Assembly (NCBI GenBank): GCA_036733985.1
Contig: DAIMZM010000026.1
Location: forward strand, 1-25,481
Direction: 5' to 3'
DNA length: 25,481 nt
DNA from: DAIMZM01 sp036733985
GTDB taxonomy: Bacteria > Bacillota > Dehalobacteriia > UBA4068
A program made the translations under genes and the position numbers. Numbering within the stretch: position 1 is the stretch's first letter; each line of letters opens with the position of its first letter. Positions 1-8,704 of this stretch are shown here, piece after piece. The notes under the pieces were generated by a model that searched no databases, was not told the origin of the DNA, and saw nothing but the letters and a program-made list of their open reading frames with translations.

Positions 1-1572
1 GCGGGAAGCGTAAGCCCCGGCGTCCCAGGGGCAGAGATCCGTATCCCCGGCGATCACATTGACCCAGTCATAAGGCACGCCCAGGCCTTCGGCGCAAATT
101 TGCGCCATCACCGTATCGCTGCCCTGGCCGCAGTCGGAGCTGTTGGTAAACAGGGTGGCGCTGCCGTCCTCGTTCACGCTGACCCGGGCCCCGGAAAGCT
201 CAACGCTATGGGGATAGCAGCTCTGATTGTACACGGAGAGGGATAGCCCCACGCCCCGCTTGAGATAACCGTTATCCTTGGGCTGTTTGACCAGGTTTTC
301 ATAGTCCACGGCTTCGGCGCCCCAGGCCAGGGCCTCGGGCAGGCCGCAGGTCAGCACATGGGTATCCGGGGCGTAAACCGGGTCGCCCATTTTGAAAGCC
401 ACCTGCCTGCGGTATTCCAGGGGATCCCGGCCCAGTACGGCGGCGATATGGTCGATATGGGACTCCATGGCGAAATTGATCTGGGGGCTGCCATAACCCC
501 GCATGGCGCTGCCGATCAGGATATTGGTATAAATACTCCGGCCGCTGAAGCGCAGGTTGGGCGTGGGATACATCATCATGAACTTGGAGATCATGGCCAG
601 GATCACATTATGGCCATGGGCGGAATAAGCGCCGGTATTGTTCACCACGCTGATTTCCCGGGCCAGGATGGTCCCGTCCTTTTTCAGGGCGGTGCGGGTT
701 TTGAAGTGAGAGGAATGGCGGGTGCGGGTGGTGGCCAGAGACTCTTCCCGGGTCAGCTCCAGCATCACCGGACGCCTGGTTTTCAAAGCCAGGCAGGCGG
801 TGATCGGCTCGTAAATCGGCTCCTGCTTGCCGCCGAAGCCAGCGCCGATATGGTAGCGGATGACGCGCAGCTGGCCGATGCGCATACCCAGGGCTTTGGC
901 AATGCGCTCCCGGAGGATATTGGGCACCTGGTTGGCCACGTAAATGGTCAGGCGGCCATTGGCGTCCACTTCCGCCACCTGCACATGGGTTTCGATGGGG
1001 GCATGGGTGACAATGGGGGTGCGGAATTCGTCTTCCACGATCAGCTCAGCCGCGGCAAAAGCCCCGTCCACATCGCCGGTCTCAAAAGCATTCTGGCCGC
1101 TGATATTGCCGGTGCCCTCGTGGATTTCCAGAGCGCCCTCGGCCAGGGCGTCTTCCGGGGTAAAATAAGCCGGCAGCACCTGGTATTCCACTTCGATCAG
1201 GGCCAGGGCCTCCTCGGCGATTTCCGGGGTTTCAGCGGCCACAGCCGCCACCGCGTCGCCGACATAACGCAGCCGCTGGTTGAGGATGCGCATATCCTCC
1301 AGGGTATCCGGGGGATGGGGATGGCCGCAGGAGGTATAGGGAATCTGGGGTACATCCCCATAGGTCAGTACCGCATGTACGCCGGGCAGGGCCCGGGCTT
1401 TGCCCGCGTCAATGGTTTTGATCAGGGCATGGGCATAGGGGCTGTGCAGCACCTTGCCATAAAGCATGCCGGGCCGGCGCATATCGCCGATATAGAGGGC
1501 CCGGCCCGTGGCTTTGGCAGCCGCGTCCACCCGGGGCACGCTTTGTCCAACAACGCTGAAATCTCTCATCAT
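1..1572 (-). CDS. xdhA: Xanthine dehydrogenase molybdopterin-binding subunit (partial)
   Basis: This is the large, molybdenum-cofactor-binding subunit of a xanthine dehydrogenase/aldehyde oxidase (CoxL) family enzyme, which hydroxylates purines such as hypoxanthine and xanthine. The reading frame stays open for 524 codons and leaves the window at base 1; the family is usually about 750-780 residues, so roughly the C-terminal third is missing. Visible family motifs are an N-terminal VGQSVPRVDAAAKATG segment, GAGFGGKQE, RGYGSPQ, and near the edge GDTDLCPWDAGAYASR. The start is one of two adjacent ATGs (1572 or 1569) behind AGGTGAGC; the second has the better spacing. The FAD and 2Fe-2S subunits are not in the window and could lie beyond the left edge. 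It is the last visible gene of the purine operon, 238 nt after the amidohydrolase. Confidence 0.93.
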   Translation of the reverse strand, partial: MMRDFSVVGQSVPRVDAAAKATGRALYIGDMRRPGMLYGKVLHSPYAHALIKTIDAGKARALPGVHAVLTYGDVPQIPYTSCGHPHPPDTLEDMRILNQRLRYVGDAVAAVAAETPEIAEEALALIEVEYQVLPAYFTPEDALAEGALEIHEGTGNISGQNAFETGDVDGAFAAAELIVEDEFRTPIVTHAPIETHVQVAEVDANGRLTIYVANQVPNILRERIAKALGMRIGQLRVIRYHIGAGFGGKQEPIYEPITACLALKTRRPVMLELTREESLATTRTRHSSHFKTRTALKKDGTILAREISVVNNTGAYSAHGHNVILAMISKFMMMYPTPNLRFSGRSIYTNILIGSAMRGYGSPQINFAMESHIDHIAAVLGRDPLEYRRQVAFKMGDPVYAPDTHVLTCGLPEALAWGAEAVDYENLVKQPKDNGYLKRGVGLSLSVYNQSCYPHSVELSGARVSVNEDGSATLFTNSSDCGQGSDTVMAQICAEGLGVPYDWVNVIAGDTDLCPWDAGAYASR

Positions 1573-1810
1573 GCTCACCTCTTAAGGCTGTTCATCCCTG
1601 GCTTCCGCCGGCCGGCTGCCGGCTGGGAGGACTGGCGGCAAGCGGAACCGGGATCCGATAACAACAGTTGCGGCGCCCCTGGCCTGCCCACGCAGCTCCC
1701 AGCGCTGCACAGGGCGTGGCTTTTGTTGTTACTTCCGGCCCGCAGTGGCAGTGCGGGACGGAAAAAGAATGATCTCAGCTGGCCAAGCAAAGCCTGGGCA
1801 GCCGGGCGGC
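1573..1810 (-). other. Intergenic spacer with inverted repeats inside the purine operon
   Basis: This 238-nt gap separates the amidohydrolase from the dehydrogenase and has no credible ORF. It contains a 6-bp hairpin (1739-1744 with 1752-1757) and a longer-range 7-bp pairing (1659-1665 TAACAAC with 1725-1731 GTTGTTA) enclosing a GC-rich segment. No clear promoter or T-tract terminator was seen. It may be a processing or attenuation element that adjusts dehydrogenase expression relative to the transporter, but that is inference. Confidence 0.4.
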
Positions 1811-3235
1811 CTACCTGCCCGGAGCCTGGTTCTTGGCCCGCATACGGGCGGTTTCCCGCTGATAAACGCCGCTATTGTAGACCTTCGCGGCAATCTTATT
1901 GGCCTCAATTTTGACTTTTTCCTCATCAATGCCCAGCATTTGGCCGTCTTCCCAGACCACGCGGCCGTTGACCATGGTCAAATCCACCGGCCGGTTATAA
2001 CCCACCACTGCCGGGAAGGAGGCCGGGTCCAGATGGGCGCCGCAATATTCCAGCCGGTCCACATCGATCATGAACAGATCCGCGGCCTTGCCGATTTCCA
2101 GGCTGCCGATATCGCCGCGGCCCAAGACCCGGGCGCTGCCCCGGGTAGCGGTTTTCAGGCAGTCGTAGCCGCTGGGGGCCGGACCCTGGTTGTTGGCGTT
2201 CATCCGGTGCAGCAGGTACATCATGCGGATCTCCCCCAGCATGCAGCTGCCGTCCTGGGCGCCGTAGCCGTCCACAGCCAGGCCGATGGGCATACCCGCT
2301 TCCTTCATCAGGGGATACTTCATAAAGCCGGCGCAGGTTTTCATATTGCTCACCGGGCAATGGGCCGCGCCGGCTCCGGCCTGACCCAGCTGACGGATCT
2401 CATCGTCAGAAAAGCAGATGGCATGGGCGTACCAGACGTCGTCCCGAACAAAGCCCAGGTCATAGGCCCACTCAAAGCTGGTCTTATGATGCCGCTCCCG
2501 CATATAGACGGTTTCATCCGGCGCTTCCGCCAAATGGGCGTGGAGCCGCACCTTTTTGGCCTCGGCCAGGCGGATGCTCTCAGTAATGGTGTCGTCCAGC
2601 ACGCTAAAAGGGGAGCAGGGCGCGATGACAATGCGCTTCATGCCGAAATCTTCGTATTCGTGGTATTTATCAATCAAACGTTCGCAATCCTTGATGAACG
2701 CGTCCGTGGTTTCGCCAAGGGTATCCGGCGGCAGGCCGCCGTCTTTATGGGTCAGGGTGAAGCAGGAGCGACCCGCATGGTAACGGATGCCGGTTTGGTC
2801 GGCAGCTTCCATCTGCCGGTCGATCAGCACCTTATCCACGCCTTGAGGGAAGCAGAAATGGTGGTCGAAAGCAGTGGTGCAGCCGGTTTTCAGCAGCTCG
2901 CTCATGCCCACCAGGCTGGAATAATACACATGGGCCGGATCCACCAGGGTCCACAGCTCATACATGAACAGCAGCCAATCGAATAAGGTAGCCTGCTGCA
3001 GCTCGGGAATGCTGCGGGTAAAGGCCTGGAGAAAATGATGATGGGTATTGACCAGGCCGGGGTAAACATACATCCGGGAAGCGTCCACCACCCGGTCCAC
3101 GCCCTCCGCCGGCAGATTGGGGCCGACAGCGGTAATGATTTTGCCTTCCACCAGGAGATCGGCGTTTTCCAGCACCTGGTCCCCGTCATTGCAGGTGATG
3201 ATGGCTCTGGCATTCTTGATCAAGATTTTGCTCAC
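1811..3235 (-). CDS. Amidohydrolase, 8-oxoguanine deaminase-like (TrzA/SsnA family)
   Basis: This is a 474-aa cytosolic metal-dependent hydrolase of the amidohydrolase superfamily, in the deaminase branch. The likely reaction is hydrolytic deamination of an aminopurine such as 8-oxoguanine or guanine. Metal-ligand motifs are visible in the expected order: GLVNTHHHFLQAF with H65/H67, then HAHLAEAPDE, YAHAICFSDDEI, and LAVDGYGAQDG with the catalytic Asp. The GLV-THHH form and the length fit 8-oxoguanine deaminase better than classical guanine deaminase. The start is GTG at 3235, preceded by GGGGAGG with 5-nt spacing; the frame is open 44 codons further upstream but has no ribosome site there. 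Position between a purine-type importer and xanthine dehydrogenase supports a purine substrate. Other deaminase-branch activities (atrazine chlorohydrolase-like, SsnA-like) cannot be excluded. Confidence 0.85.
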   Translation of the reverse strand: MSKILIKNARAIITCNDGDQVLENADLLVEGKIITAVGPNLPAEGVDRVVDASRMYVYPGLVNTHHHFLQAFTRSIPELQQATLFDWLLFMYELWTLVDPAHVYYSSLVGMSELLKTGCTTAFDHHFCFPQGVDKVLIDRQMEAADQTGIRYHAGRSCFTLTHKDGGLPPDTLGETTDAFIKDCERLIDKYHEYEDFGMKRIVIAPCSPFSVLDDTITESIRLAEAKKVRLHAHLAEAPDETVYMRERHHKTSFEWAYDLGFVRDDVWYAHAICFSDDEIRQLGQAGAGAAHCPVSNMKTCAGFMKYPLMKEAGMPIGLAVDGYGAQDGSCMLGEIRMMYLLHRMNANNQGPAPSGYDCLKTATRGSARVLGRGDIGSLEIGKAADLFMIDVDRLEYCGAHLDPASFPAVVGYNRPVDLTMVNGRVVWEDGQMLGIDEEKVKIEANKIAAKVYNSGVYQRETARMRAKNQAPGR

Positions 3236-3258
3236 GTTAACCTCCCCTATGGCGGACA

Positions 3259-3285
3259 GGGGAGCCGGGCGCAAACCCGGCCCCC
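3259..3285 (-). terminator. Intercistronic hairpin between BMP lipoprotein and deaminase genes
   Basis: On the minus strand GGGGGCCGGG and CCCGGCTCCCC form a stem of about 10 bp with one bulged base and a TTTGCG loop. It lies about 25 nt before the deaminase start and about 90 nt after the lipoprotein stop. There is no T-tract, so it is more likely an mRNA stabiliser or partial attenuator than a full terminator. Such hairpins commonly keep binding-protein mRNA more abundant than downstream enzyme mRNA. Confidence 0.45.
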
Positions 3286-3372
3286 TATCCATTATCGCGC
3301 GAATGAACTGTTGTTGATCACGGTTGGCATTTCTGGCGAAAACAGTTGAAACTGGGATGGCCTGCAATCCGG

Positions 3373-4530
3373 TTACAGGGTGCCGATCACGTTGTCGATG
3401 AGGAACATCATATTGATCAGCTCGGCGTCGGTGAAGCTGCCGCCTGCGGGCAGGATCTCTTTGCCCTGGTTATCCATGACCGGGGTGGGGAATACCTCAA
3501 TTTTGCCGGCTTTCAGGTCAGCCTCAACGGTTTTGGCCTCTTCGATATATTCGGCAGGCACGATATCGGCATTGAAAGGCGCGTAGGTGGCGCAGCCCGC
3601 GTCCAGGCCCAGGAACATGGTATCCCTGGTCCACTCGCCGGCCACGGCGTTATTGATATACTGCTCATAAATGGGCGCCCAGTCCCAGACGAAAGAGGTG
3701 ATGACGGCGGTGGGCGCAAAGCTCTGCATATCAATATGGAAACCACAAGCATAGGCGCCGCGTTCGGCAGCGGCCTGCATCACGGCGGAGGAGGAGCCAT
3801 GGTAACCCAGGACGGTTTTGCCTTCGTCGATCAGGGCATTGGCAGCTTCCTTATCCGCAGCCGGATCAAACCAGCTGTTGATCCAGACCACTTTTACCTT
3901 GGCATCGGGATTGGCGTACTGGGCGCCTTTGGCCCAGCTATTGATGGCGCGAACCACGGAGGACTGGGGCTGAGCAGCCACGAAGCCCAGTTCGTCGCCT
4001 TCGCTCATTTTGCCGGCCAGCCAGCCGCACATGAAGATGGCTTCATAGTCGCGGACGGAGAAAGCGGAAACATTGGCAGTGTCCCGGGTATCTTCAAACT
4101 GATGGAAATACAGGTCCGGATGCCGGGCAGCGCAGTTATTGATGGCGTCGCCATGGCCGGTGGAGGTGCCGAACAGCAGGTTGCAGCCTTCGGAAATCAT
4201 CTGTTCCAAAACATTTTCCGGTTCAGGACCCTGGTCGGGAACATTCTCCATCAGGATCATCTGATCATCGGACAGCCCCAGGTCTTCCTTGACTTTCAGG
4301 AAAGCCGTATAATGGCTCTGGCTCCAGCCGCCGTCGTCGCTGGTGCCATAGAAGATGACGCCGATTTTGATGTCTTCCAGGGGGATGCCGGCGACAGCGT
4401 CGTCGGGGGTTTCGGCAGGGGTTTCTTCAACAGGGGTGTCGGTGGCGGGCGGAGCGCTTTCCTGGGTGCAGCCGGTAAAGACCGCCAGGACCATCAGGCA
4501 AATAAACAGCAAAGCCAATACTCTCTTCAT
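3373..4530 (-). CDS. BMP-family substrate-binding lipoprotein (purine nucleoside ABC importer)
   Basis: This 385-aa protein is an extracellular lipid-anchored binding protein of the basic membrane protein (BMP/PnrA-like) family, which captures purine nucleosides for an ABC importer. The N-terminus is a lipoprotein signal peptide with lipid-acceptor Cys21 in VFTGC, followed by a Pro/Thr/Glu-rich linker (about residues 22-48) and then the domain start IKIGVIFYGTSDDGGWSQSH. That last stretch is the characteristic first beta strand and binding loop of BMP proteins. The start is ATG at 4530 behind AAGGAGAGGG; the frame opens 41 codons upstream without a ribosome site. It lies about 100 nt downstream of the second permease gene, the usual order for Nup/Yuf-type systems. 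The exact ligand (guanosine, inosine, free base) cannot be read from sequence. Confidence 0.93.
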   Translation of the reverse strand: MKRVLALLFICLMVLAVFTGCTQESAPPATDTPVEETPAETPDDAVAGIPLEDIKIGVIFYGTSDDGGWSQSHYTAFLKVKEDLGLSDDQMILMENVPDQGPEPENVLEQMISEGCNLLFGTSTGHGDAINNCAARHPDLYFHQFEDTRDTANVSAFSVRDYEAIFMCGWLAGKMSEGDELGFVAAQPQSSVVRAINSWAKGAQYANPDAKVKVVWINSWFDPAADKEAANALIDEGKTVLGYHGSSSAVMQAAAERGAYACGFHIDMQSFAPTAVITSFVWDWAPIYEQYINNAVAGEWTRDTMFLGLDAGCATYAPFNADIVPAEYIEEAKTVEADLKAGKIEVFPTPVMDNQGKEILPAGGSFTDAELINMMFLIDNVIGTL

Positions 4531-4633
4531 TAATAAACCCTCTCCTTTTTGTGTTTTCTTCGCGCAATTTATTCTATGGCCAGGGTTTACCATGCCATAA
4601 AATAGCTTAAGTGATAACCGGCGAACCCCCCGG

Positions 4634-5557
4634 CTAGCGGGCTTCCCGGTCATAATGCTGGCCCAGGGAAGCCGGGGCCGGGCTCTTGCCCTTACGGAAG
4701 CTGCCGGTGGACAGGATCAGCACCGCCACGGTGCAGATATAAGGCAGCATGCTGATAAAGAAGGAAGAAATATTCACGCCCAGCAATTGCAGGCGCAGGC
4801 CCAGCACTTCCACGCCGCCGAACAGGATTGCGCCCAGCAGGGCGTTGACCGGCCTCCAGCCGGAAAAGATCACCAGGGCCGCGGCGATCCAGCCTTTGCC
4901 CGCGGTCATGCCCGTGTTCCAGTTGGGCGTATAAGCCAGGGTGATATAAGCGCCGCCCAGGCTGACCAGGGCGCAGCCCACGATCACATGCAGATAGCGC
5001 AGGGCGTAAACATGGAAGCCCACCGCGTCCAGGGCCGCCGGGTTCTCGCCCAAGGCCCTGAGGGCCAGGCCGGGCCGGAATTTATAGATATAGAGCGTCA
5101 GCACCGGCACCAGGATGAACATGACATAGACCAGGGCGTTCTGATTAAAGAAAATCGGGCCCAGAACCGGGATCTGGGACAGGCCGGGGATGGCAATCTT
5201 GGAAAACACTACTTCCGAGGTATGGCCGTAAACCGCCTTGCCCAGGAAGCCGCTGAGACCGGTGCCCACAGTGACCAAGGCCAGGCCGCAGACGGTTTGA
5301 TTGGCCTGCATGGTCACGGTGAGGAAGGCGTAAACCAGGCCCACCAAGGCCCCGGCCAGCAGCGCCGCCAGCACCCCCAGCCACAGGGAACCGGTATTCA
5401 TGCCGGTGATATAGCCGGTGATGGCGCCGATCAGCATCACGCCCTCCAGGCCCAGGTTCAGGATGCCGCTGCGTTCGGATAAGAGCTCGCCCAAGCTGGC
5501 AAAGAGCAGCGGAGCGGCCGTCCCCATGGTTGCGGCAAGAATCGCGACGATGTCCAT
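4634..5557 (-). CDS. ABC transporter permease, nucleoside type (NupQ/YufQ-like)
   Basis: This 307-aa integral membrane protein is one of two permeases of a BMP-dependent nucleoside ABC importer (branched-chain amino acid/ribose permease fold). The family-typical N-terminal block is visible at residues 18-50: LLFASLGELLSERSGILNLG, followed by LEGVMLIGA. About eight to ten hydrophobic segments follow, with a GENPAALDAVG motif near residue 175 that resembles the coupling loop (EAA-like) of this family. The ATG start at 5557 sits 1 nt after the stop of the upstream permease (GAATAGGATG), indicating translational coupling. It pairs with the longer permease at 5559-6668 to form the membrane channel. 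Confidence 0.93.
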   Translation of the reverse strand: MDIVAILAATMGTAAPLLFASLGELLSERSGILNLGLEGVMLIGAITGYITGMNTGSLWLGVLAALLAGALVGLVYAFLTVTMQANQTVCGLALVTVGTGLSGFLGKAVYGHTSEVVFSKIAIPGLSQIPVLGPIFFNQNALVYVMFILVPVLTLYIYKFRPGLALRALGENPAALDAVGFHVYALRYLHVIVGCALVSLGGAYITLAYTPNWNTGMTAGKGWIAAALVIFSGWRPVNALLGAILFGGVEVLGLRLQLLGVNISSFFISMLPYICTVAVLILSTGSFRKGKSPAPASLGQHYDREAR

Positions 5558-5558
5558 C

Positions 5559-6668
5559 CTATTCCACCGCCCTTTCTCCAGGCGCCCCGGGGACGCCGGT
5601 GGATTTCTGGTTAAAGGTGATCAGCAGCCGGTTGCGGGCGAAGATCTCGCCGCCCAGGACGAAGAAGAGGATCAGACCCTGGATGGTGGTGACGATCTGC
5701 ACCGGGATGCCCATGAGCTGGAGGCTGAAGCCCCCCTGGGTCAGGCCGCCGAACAATACCGAGACGATCAAAACGATCAAAGGATTGAATTTACAGAGAT
5801 AAGCAATGGTGATGGCGGCATAGCCGTCGCCGCCGGCCATATTGGGCTGCAAACGGCCCACCACGCCGGCCACCTGGGAAACCCCGGCCAAAGCGGCCAG
5901 GCCGCCGGAGAACAGCATCACCAGAAAAATATTCTTGGCAATATCCATGCCCGCGTATTCCGAGGCCCTGCGGTTGGCGCCAATGACCCGAACCTGGTAG
6001 CCCCGGGTGGTTTTGGCGAAAAAGAGGAAAATGGCGATGGCCGCGATAACGGCAATGAACAAGGCCCAGGTCACCCGGGTATTGCCCAGGGTGGACATCC
6101 TGGCATAGGCCGGAAAGACGCTGGAATAAGGCAAGCCGGTGGTCTGGGGGCTGGCATCCCGCCAGGGCCCGTAGAGAAAATAATCGCAAAACAGCAGGGC
6201 CACATAGTTGAACATCAGGGTGATGATGGTCTCGTTCACGCCCCACAGAGCCTTGGGCGCTACCGCGATCACCGACCAGAGGCCGCCGCAGAGGAAACCT
6301 GCCAGGAACATGGCGGGCAGCACCAGGGGCGGGGGGATCCAGGGACAATACAAAGCCACCAGGGTTGCGCCGAAAGCGCCCATCATATACTGGCCCTCAG
6401 CGCCGATATTGTTCAGGGACATTTTAAAGGAGATGGAAACACCCAAAGAACAGAACATCAGCGGGATGGCCAGCATAACGCTTTCCGTCAGATTGCGGAA
6501 ATTGCCAAAGCCGCCGAAAAAGAGCTTTTTATAAGCGATAAAGGGATTATGCCCCATCAGGGCCATCATAATGCCGCAAAATAACAGCGCCAGCAGAACG
6601 CTGCCCACCGGGATCATGAAGCGCTGCAAGGGTTTTAGCTTTTCTCTTTTCTCAAAACGGATTTTCAC
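5559..6668 (-). CDS. ABC transporter permease, nucleoside type (NupP/YufP-like)
   Basis: This 369-aa polytopic membrane protein is the larger permease of the nucleoside importer. Hydrophobic segments start at about residue 18, and the family motif SLGVSISFKMSLNNIGAEGQ (about residues 75-95) precedes the first conserved channel helices. The coupling-loop motif VRVIGANRRASEYAGM is seen in the C-terminal half. The start codon is GTG at 6668 and overlaps the ATPase stop by 4 nt (GTGA), so the two are translationally coupled. The C-terminus abuts the second permease with a 1-nt gap. The order ATPase, permease, permease, binding protein is consistent along the operon. Confidence 0.93.
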   Translation of the reverse strand: MKIRFEKREKLKPLQRFMIPVGSVLLALLFCGIMMALMGHNPFIAYKKLFFGGFGNFRNLTESVMLAIPLMFCSLGVSISFKMSLNNIGAEGQYMMGAFGATLVALYCPWIPPPLVLPAMFLAGFLCGGLWSVIAVAPKALWGVNETIITLMFNYVALLFCDYFLYGPWRDASPQTTGLPYSSVFPAYARMSTLGNTRVTWALFIAVIAAIAIFLFFAKTTRGYQVRVIGANRRASEYAGMDIAKNIFLVMLFSGGLAALAGVSQVAGVVGRLQPNMAGGDGYAAITIAYLCKFNPLIVLIVSVLFGGLTQGGFSLQLMGIPVQIVTTIQGLILFFVLGGEIFARNRLLITFNQKSTGVPGAPGERAVE

Positions 6669-8242
6669 TCAGCTTCACCCCCATCTTCAGCGGCGCAGCG
6701 GCTGACAGTGCCGCGATGGCCCAGCATCAGCCGGCCTACTTCATTATAGGTTTCCTGGCTGATGGTATCGATCTCCACAATGCCGGTGATCTTGCCTTCG
6801 GACAAAGCCGCCACCCGGTCGGAAAGCTGGAACAGTTCTTCCAGATCCTCGGAAATCAGAATGATGGCGGCGCCCCGGTCCCGCTGCTCCACCAGGATTT
6901 TGTGGATGACCTCGGTGGCGCCGATATCCACGCCGTGCACCGGATAAGCGGCCACCAGCAAGTCGGTTTCGCCGTTGACCTCCCTGGCAATGAGCAGCTT
7001 TTGCAGATTGCCGCCGCTCATCAGGCTGACCGGCTTATAAATACCGGCGTTTTTGATTTCATATTTTTCCACAAATTTATTGGCCCGGCCCACGATACGC
7101 TTCTTATTTAAAACCCCGTGCTTGGTGCAGAAAGGGGAATCATAATCCCGGAGCATGGAATTATCCACCAAATCCAAGGTGCCCACCAGGCCCACGCCCA
7201 TCCGATCTTCCGGGATGAAGCCCACGCCGTTTTTTACCGCCTGTTTGGAATTATGGCCGGTGATATCCTTGCCCTTCAGGGTGATTTTGCCGCCCAAGGG
7301 CTTGCGCAAACCGGCCAGCACCTCGCTGAGCTCCCGCTGGCCATTGCCGGCCACGCCGGCGATGCCCAGGATCTCGCCCTTGCGGATATTGAGGTTTAAG
7401 CCGTTCAAGGCCGGCACGCCCTTATCCCCCATAACGCTGACATCCGTCATGGTCAGCACCACCTCGCCGGGGGCTGGGCGCTGGCTGGCCGCGGGAACGT
7501 TCATCACTTCCCGGCCCACCATCAGCCGGGTCAAGGTATCCTGATCCGTATCCTGTTTCAGCATGGAGGCCACGCTGCGGCCATTCCGCAGAACAGTGAT
7601 GCGGTCGGCAAAGGTCATGACCTCATACAGCTTATGGGTGATGAAGAGGATGCTTTTGCCTTCTTCCGCCATCACCCGCAGGTTTTTGAACAGCTCCACG
7701 GTTTCCTGGGGCGTCAGCACCGCGGTCGGCTCATCCAAAATCAGGATCTCAGCGCCGCAGAACAGCTGCTTGACGATTTCCACCCGCTGCTGCTCGCCTA
7801 CTGAGAGCTGCCAGATTTTCGCGCAGGCGTCCACCTCCAGGTTAAAATGCTCCGAAACCTGGCGCACCTGTTGCTCCATTTTTTTCCGATGTAAGACCCT
7901 GGCGCAACGCCCGCTGCTGAGCAGGATGTTTTCAGCAACGGTCAGCGGCTCGATCAATTTAAAATGCTGGTGCACCATGCCGATGCCCATGCAAACCGCG
8001 TCTTTCGGGCTATTTATCCGCACCGCCTGGCCATTGATGGCGATCTCCCCCTCATTAGGGAAATAGATCCCGGTCAGGATATTCATTAATGTACTTTTAC
8101 CAGCGCCGTTCTCGCCTAAGAGCGCATGTATTTCACCGGGGTACAGCGTTAGGTTGACCTTATCATTAGCCAATACTCCGGGGAAACGCTTGGTAATATT
8201 CCTCATTTCAAGAACCGGCTGTACTGCGCTTGTTACGGGCAA
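6665..8242 (-). CDS. ABC transporter ATPase, duplicated, nucleoside type (NupO/YufO-like)
   Basis: This protein of about 525 aa carries two ABC ATPase domains in one chain, as in sugar and nucleoside importers of the RbsA/NupO type. The N-terminal domain has Walker A GENGAGKST, signature LSVGEQQRVEI and Walker B ILILDEPTAVL. The C-terminal domain is degenerate, as is typical: GVAGNGQREL in place of a full Walker A, signature LMSGGNLQKLL, and LLVAAYPVHGVDIGA without the catalytic Glu. The likely start is TTG at 8242, 4 nt after GGGGGGAG. An in-frame GTG at 8257 precedes that purine-rich tract and lacks a ribosome site; starting there adds 5 residues. It is the first gene of the purine operon and follows a leader of about 290 nt. 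Confidence 0.92.
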   Translation of the reverse strand: MPVTSAVQPVLEMRNITKRFPGVLANDKVNLTLYPGEIHALLGENGAGKSTLMNILTGIYFPNEGEIAINGQAVRINSPKDAVCMGIGMVHQHFKLIEPLTVAENILLSSGRCARVLHRKKMEQQVRQVSEHFNLEVDACAKIWQLSVGEQQRVEIVKQLFCGAEILILDEPTAVLTPQETVELFKNLRVMAEEGKSILFITHKLYEVMTFADRITVLRNGRSVASMLKQDTDQDTLTRLMVGREVMNVPAASQRPAPGEVVLTMTDVSVMGDKGVPALNGLNLNIRKGEILGIAGVAGNGQRELSEVLAGLRKPLGGKITLKGKDITGHNSKQAVKNGVGFIPEDRMGVGLVGTLDLVDNSMLRDYDSPFCTKHGVLNKKRIVGRANKFVEKYEIKNAGIYKPVSLMSGGNLQKLLIAREVNGETDLLVAAYPVHGVDIGATEVIHKILVEQRDRGAAIILISEDLEELFQLSDRVAALSEGKITGIVEIDTISQETYNEVGRLMLGHRGTVSRCAAEDGGEAE

Positions 8243-8530
8243 GTTTCTCCCCCCCACTTATCAAAAACTGTTCATTGCTTCTTCTTCCCCAAAAGTTAGG
8301 CCGGCTGCCAATTTCCCGCAACCGCCGCAAAGCAACCCTGCCCTTCCAGACTTTACGCGCTCCGGCGCTTTAACCGCCTGGCCATTGTTCCGGCTAAATT
8401 TGGCCGCCTTTGCCAGCCGGCCGTCTTTCCTGGAAATTCCCCCTAAACTGTATAAATATCAACTTATGCCGCTTGTTCAGCCAATGGGTTATGCCAATGG
8501 CCAAAACAGTTACTTTTGCAAATAGCACAG
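8243..8530 (-). promoter_or_regulatory. Long 5' leader of the purine operon, no ORF
   Basis: From the predicted transcription start near 8530 to the ATPase start lies about 288 nt without a credible gene. The leader has several GC-rich complementary segments, for example CCGGCT with AGCCGG enclosing GGC/GCC pairs around 8395-8425, and GCGCCGGAGCGC near 8355-8370. I did not recognise a known riboswitch: the purine-riboswitch core (ATATGG loop plus TTTCTACC junction) is absent, and the Moco RNA consensus was not evident. Its length and pairing potential make a regulatory leader plausible. Confidence 0.4.
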
Positions 8531-8536
8531 ACTAAG

Positions 8537-8563
8537 ATTATCTGAAATCACATTGTAAGTCAA
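8537..8563 (-). promoter_or_regulatory. Sigma-A-type promoter of the purine operon
   Basis: On the minus strand TTGACT (8558-8563) is followed after 15 nt by GATAAT (8537-8542); shifting the hexamers (CTTGAC/GATAAT) gives 16 nt. Both boxes are near consensus. Transcription would start around 8530 and proceed leftwards through the leader into the ATPase gene. Confidence 0.65.
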
Positions 8564-8658
8564 GAAGAAATGTCGATTTTACTGGTATTTCTAACATTTC
8601 ACTATATTGGAAGGCCATTAACCGACAAATATAACAAAAGGCGGGTTTCTTTAAAAGA

Positions 8659-8686
8659 CCCCTCCCCCAAGGGCCCGGGGGTGGGG
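8659..8686. other. GC-rich hairpin between divergent transcription units
   Basis: CCCCTCCCCC (8659-8668) and GGGGGTGGGG (8677-8686) form a 10-bp stem with one T-T mismatch and an AAGGGCCC loop. Further GGGCCC segments (8671-8676, 8693-8698) and GCGGG/CCCGC at the outer edges (8641-8645, 8696-8700) could extend or compete with it. It lies upstream of both divergent promoters, so it cannot end either operon as drawn; it may act as an insulator or be a relic terminator. Confidence 0.4.
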
Positions 8687-8704
8687 ATTTCCGGGCCCGC
8701 TAAT

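Noticed and set aside
358..1914. 518-codon open frame on the plus strand
   Set aside because: It lies antisense to the xanthine dehydrogenase gene; its translation is Gly/His-rich with no family motif, typical of an antisense frame in GC-rich DNA.
1745..6584. Several long plus-strand open frames (1745-2986, 3346-4533, 4655-5482, 5418-6584)
   Set aside because: All are antisense shadows of the minus-strand transporter and deaminase genes, with low-complexity composition and no ribosome sites.
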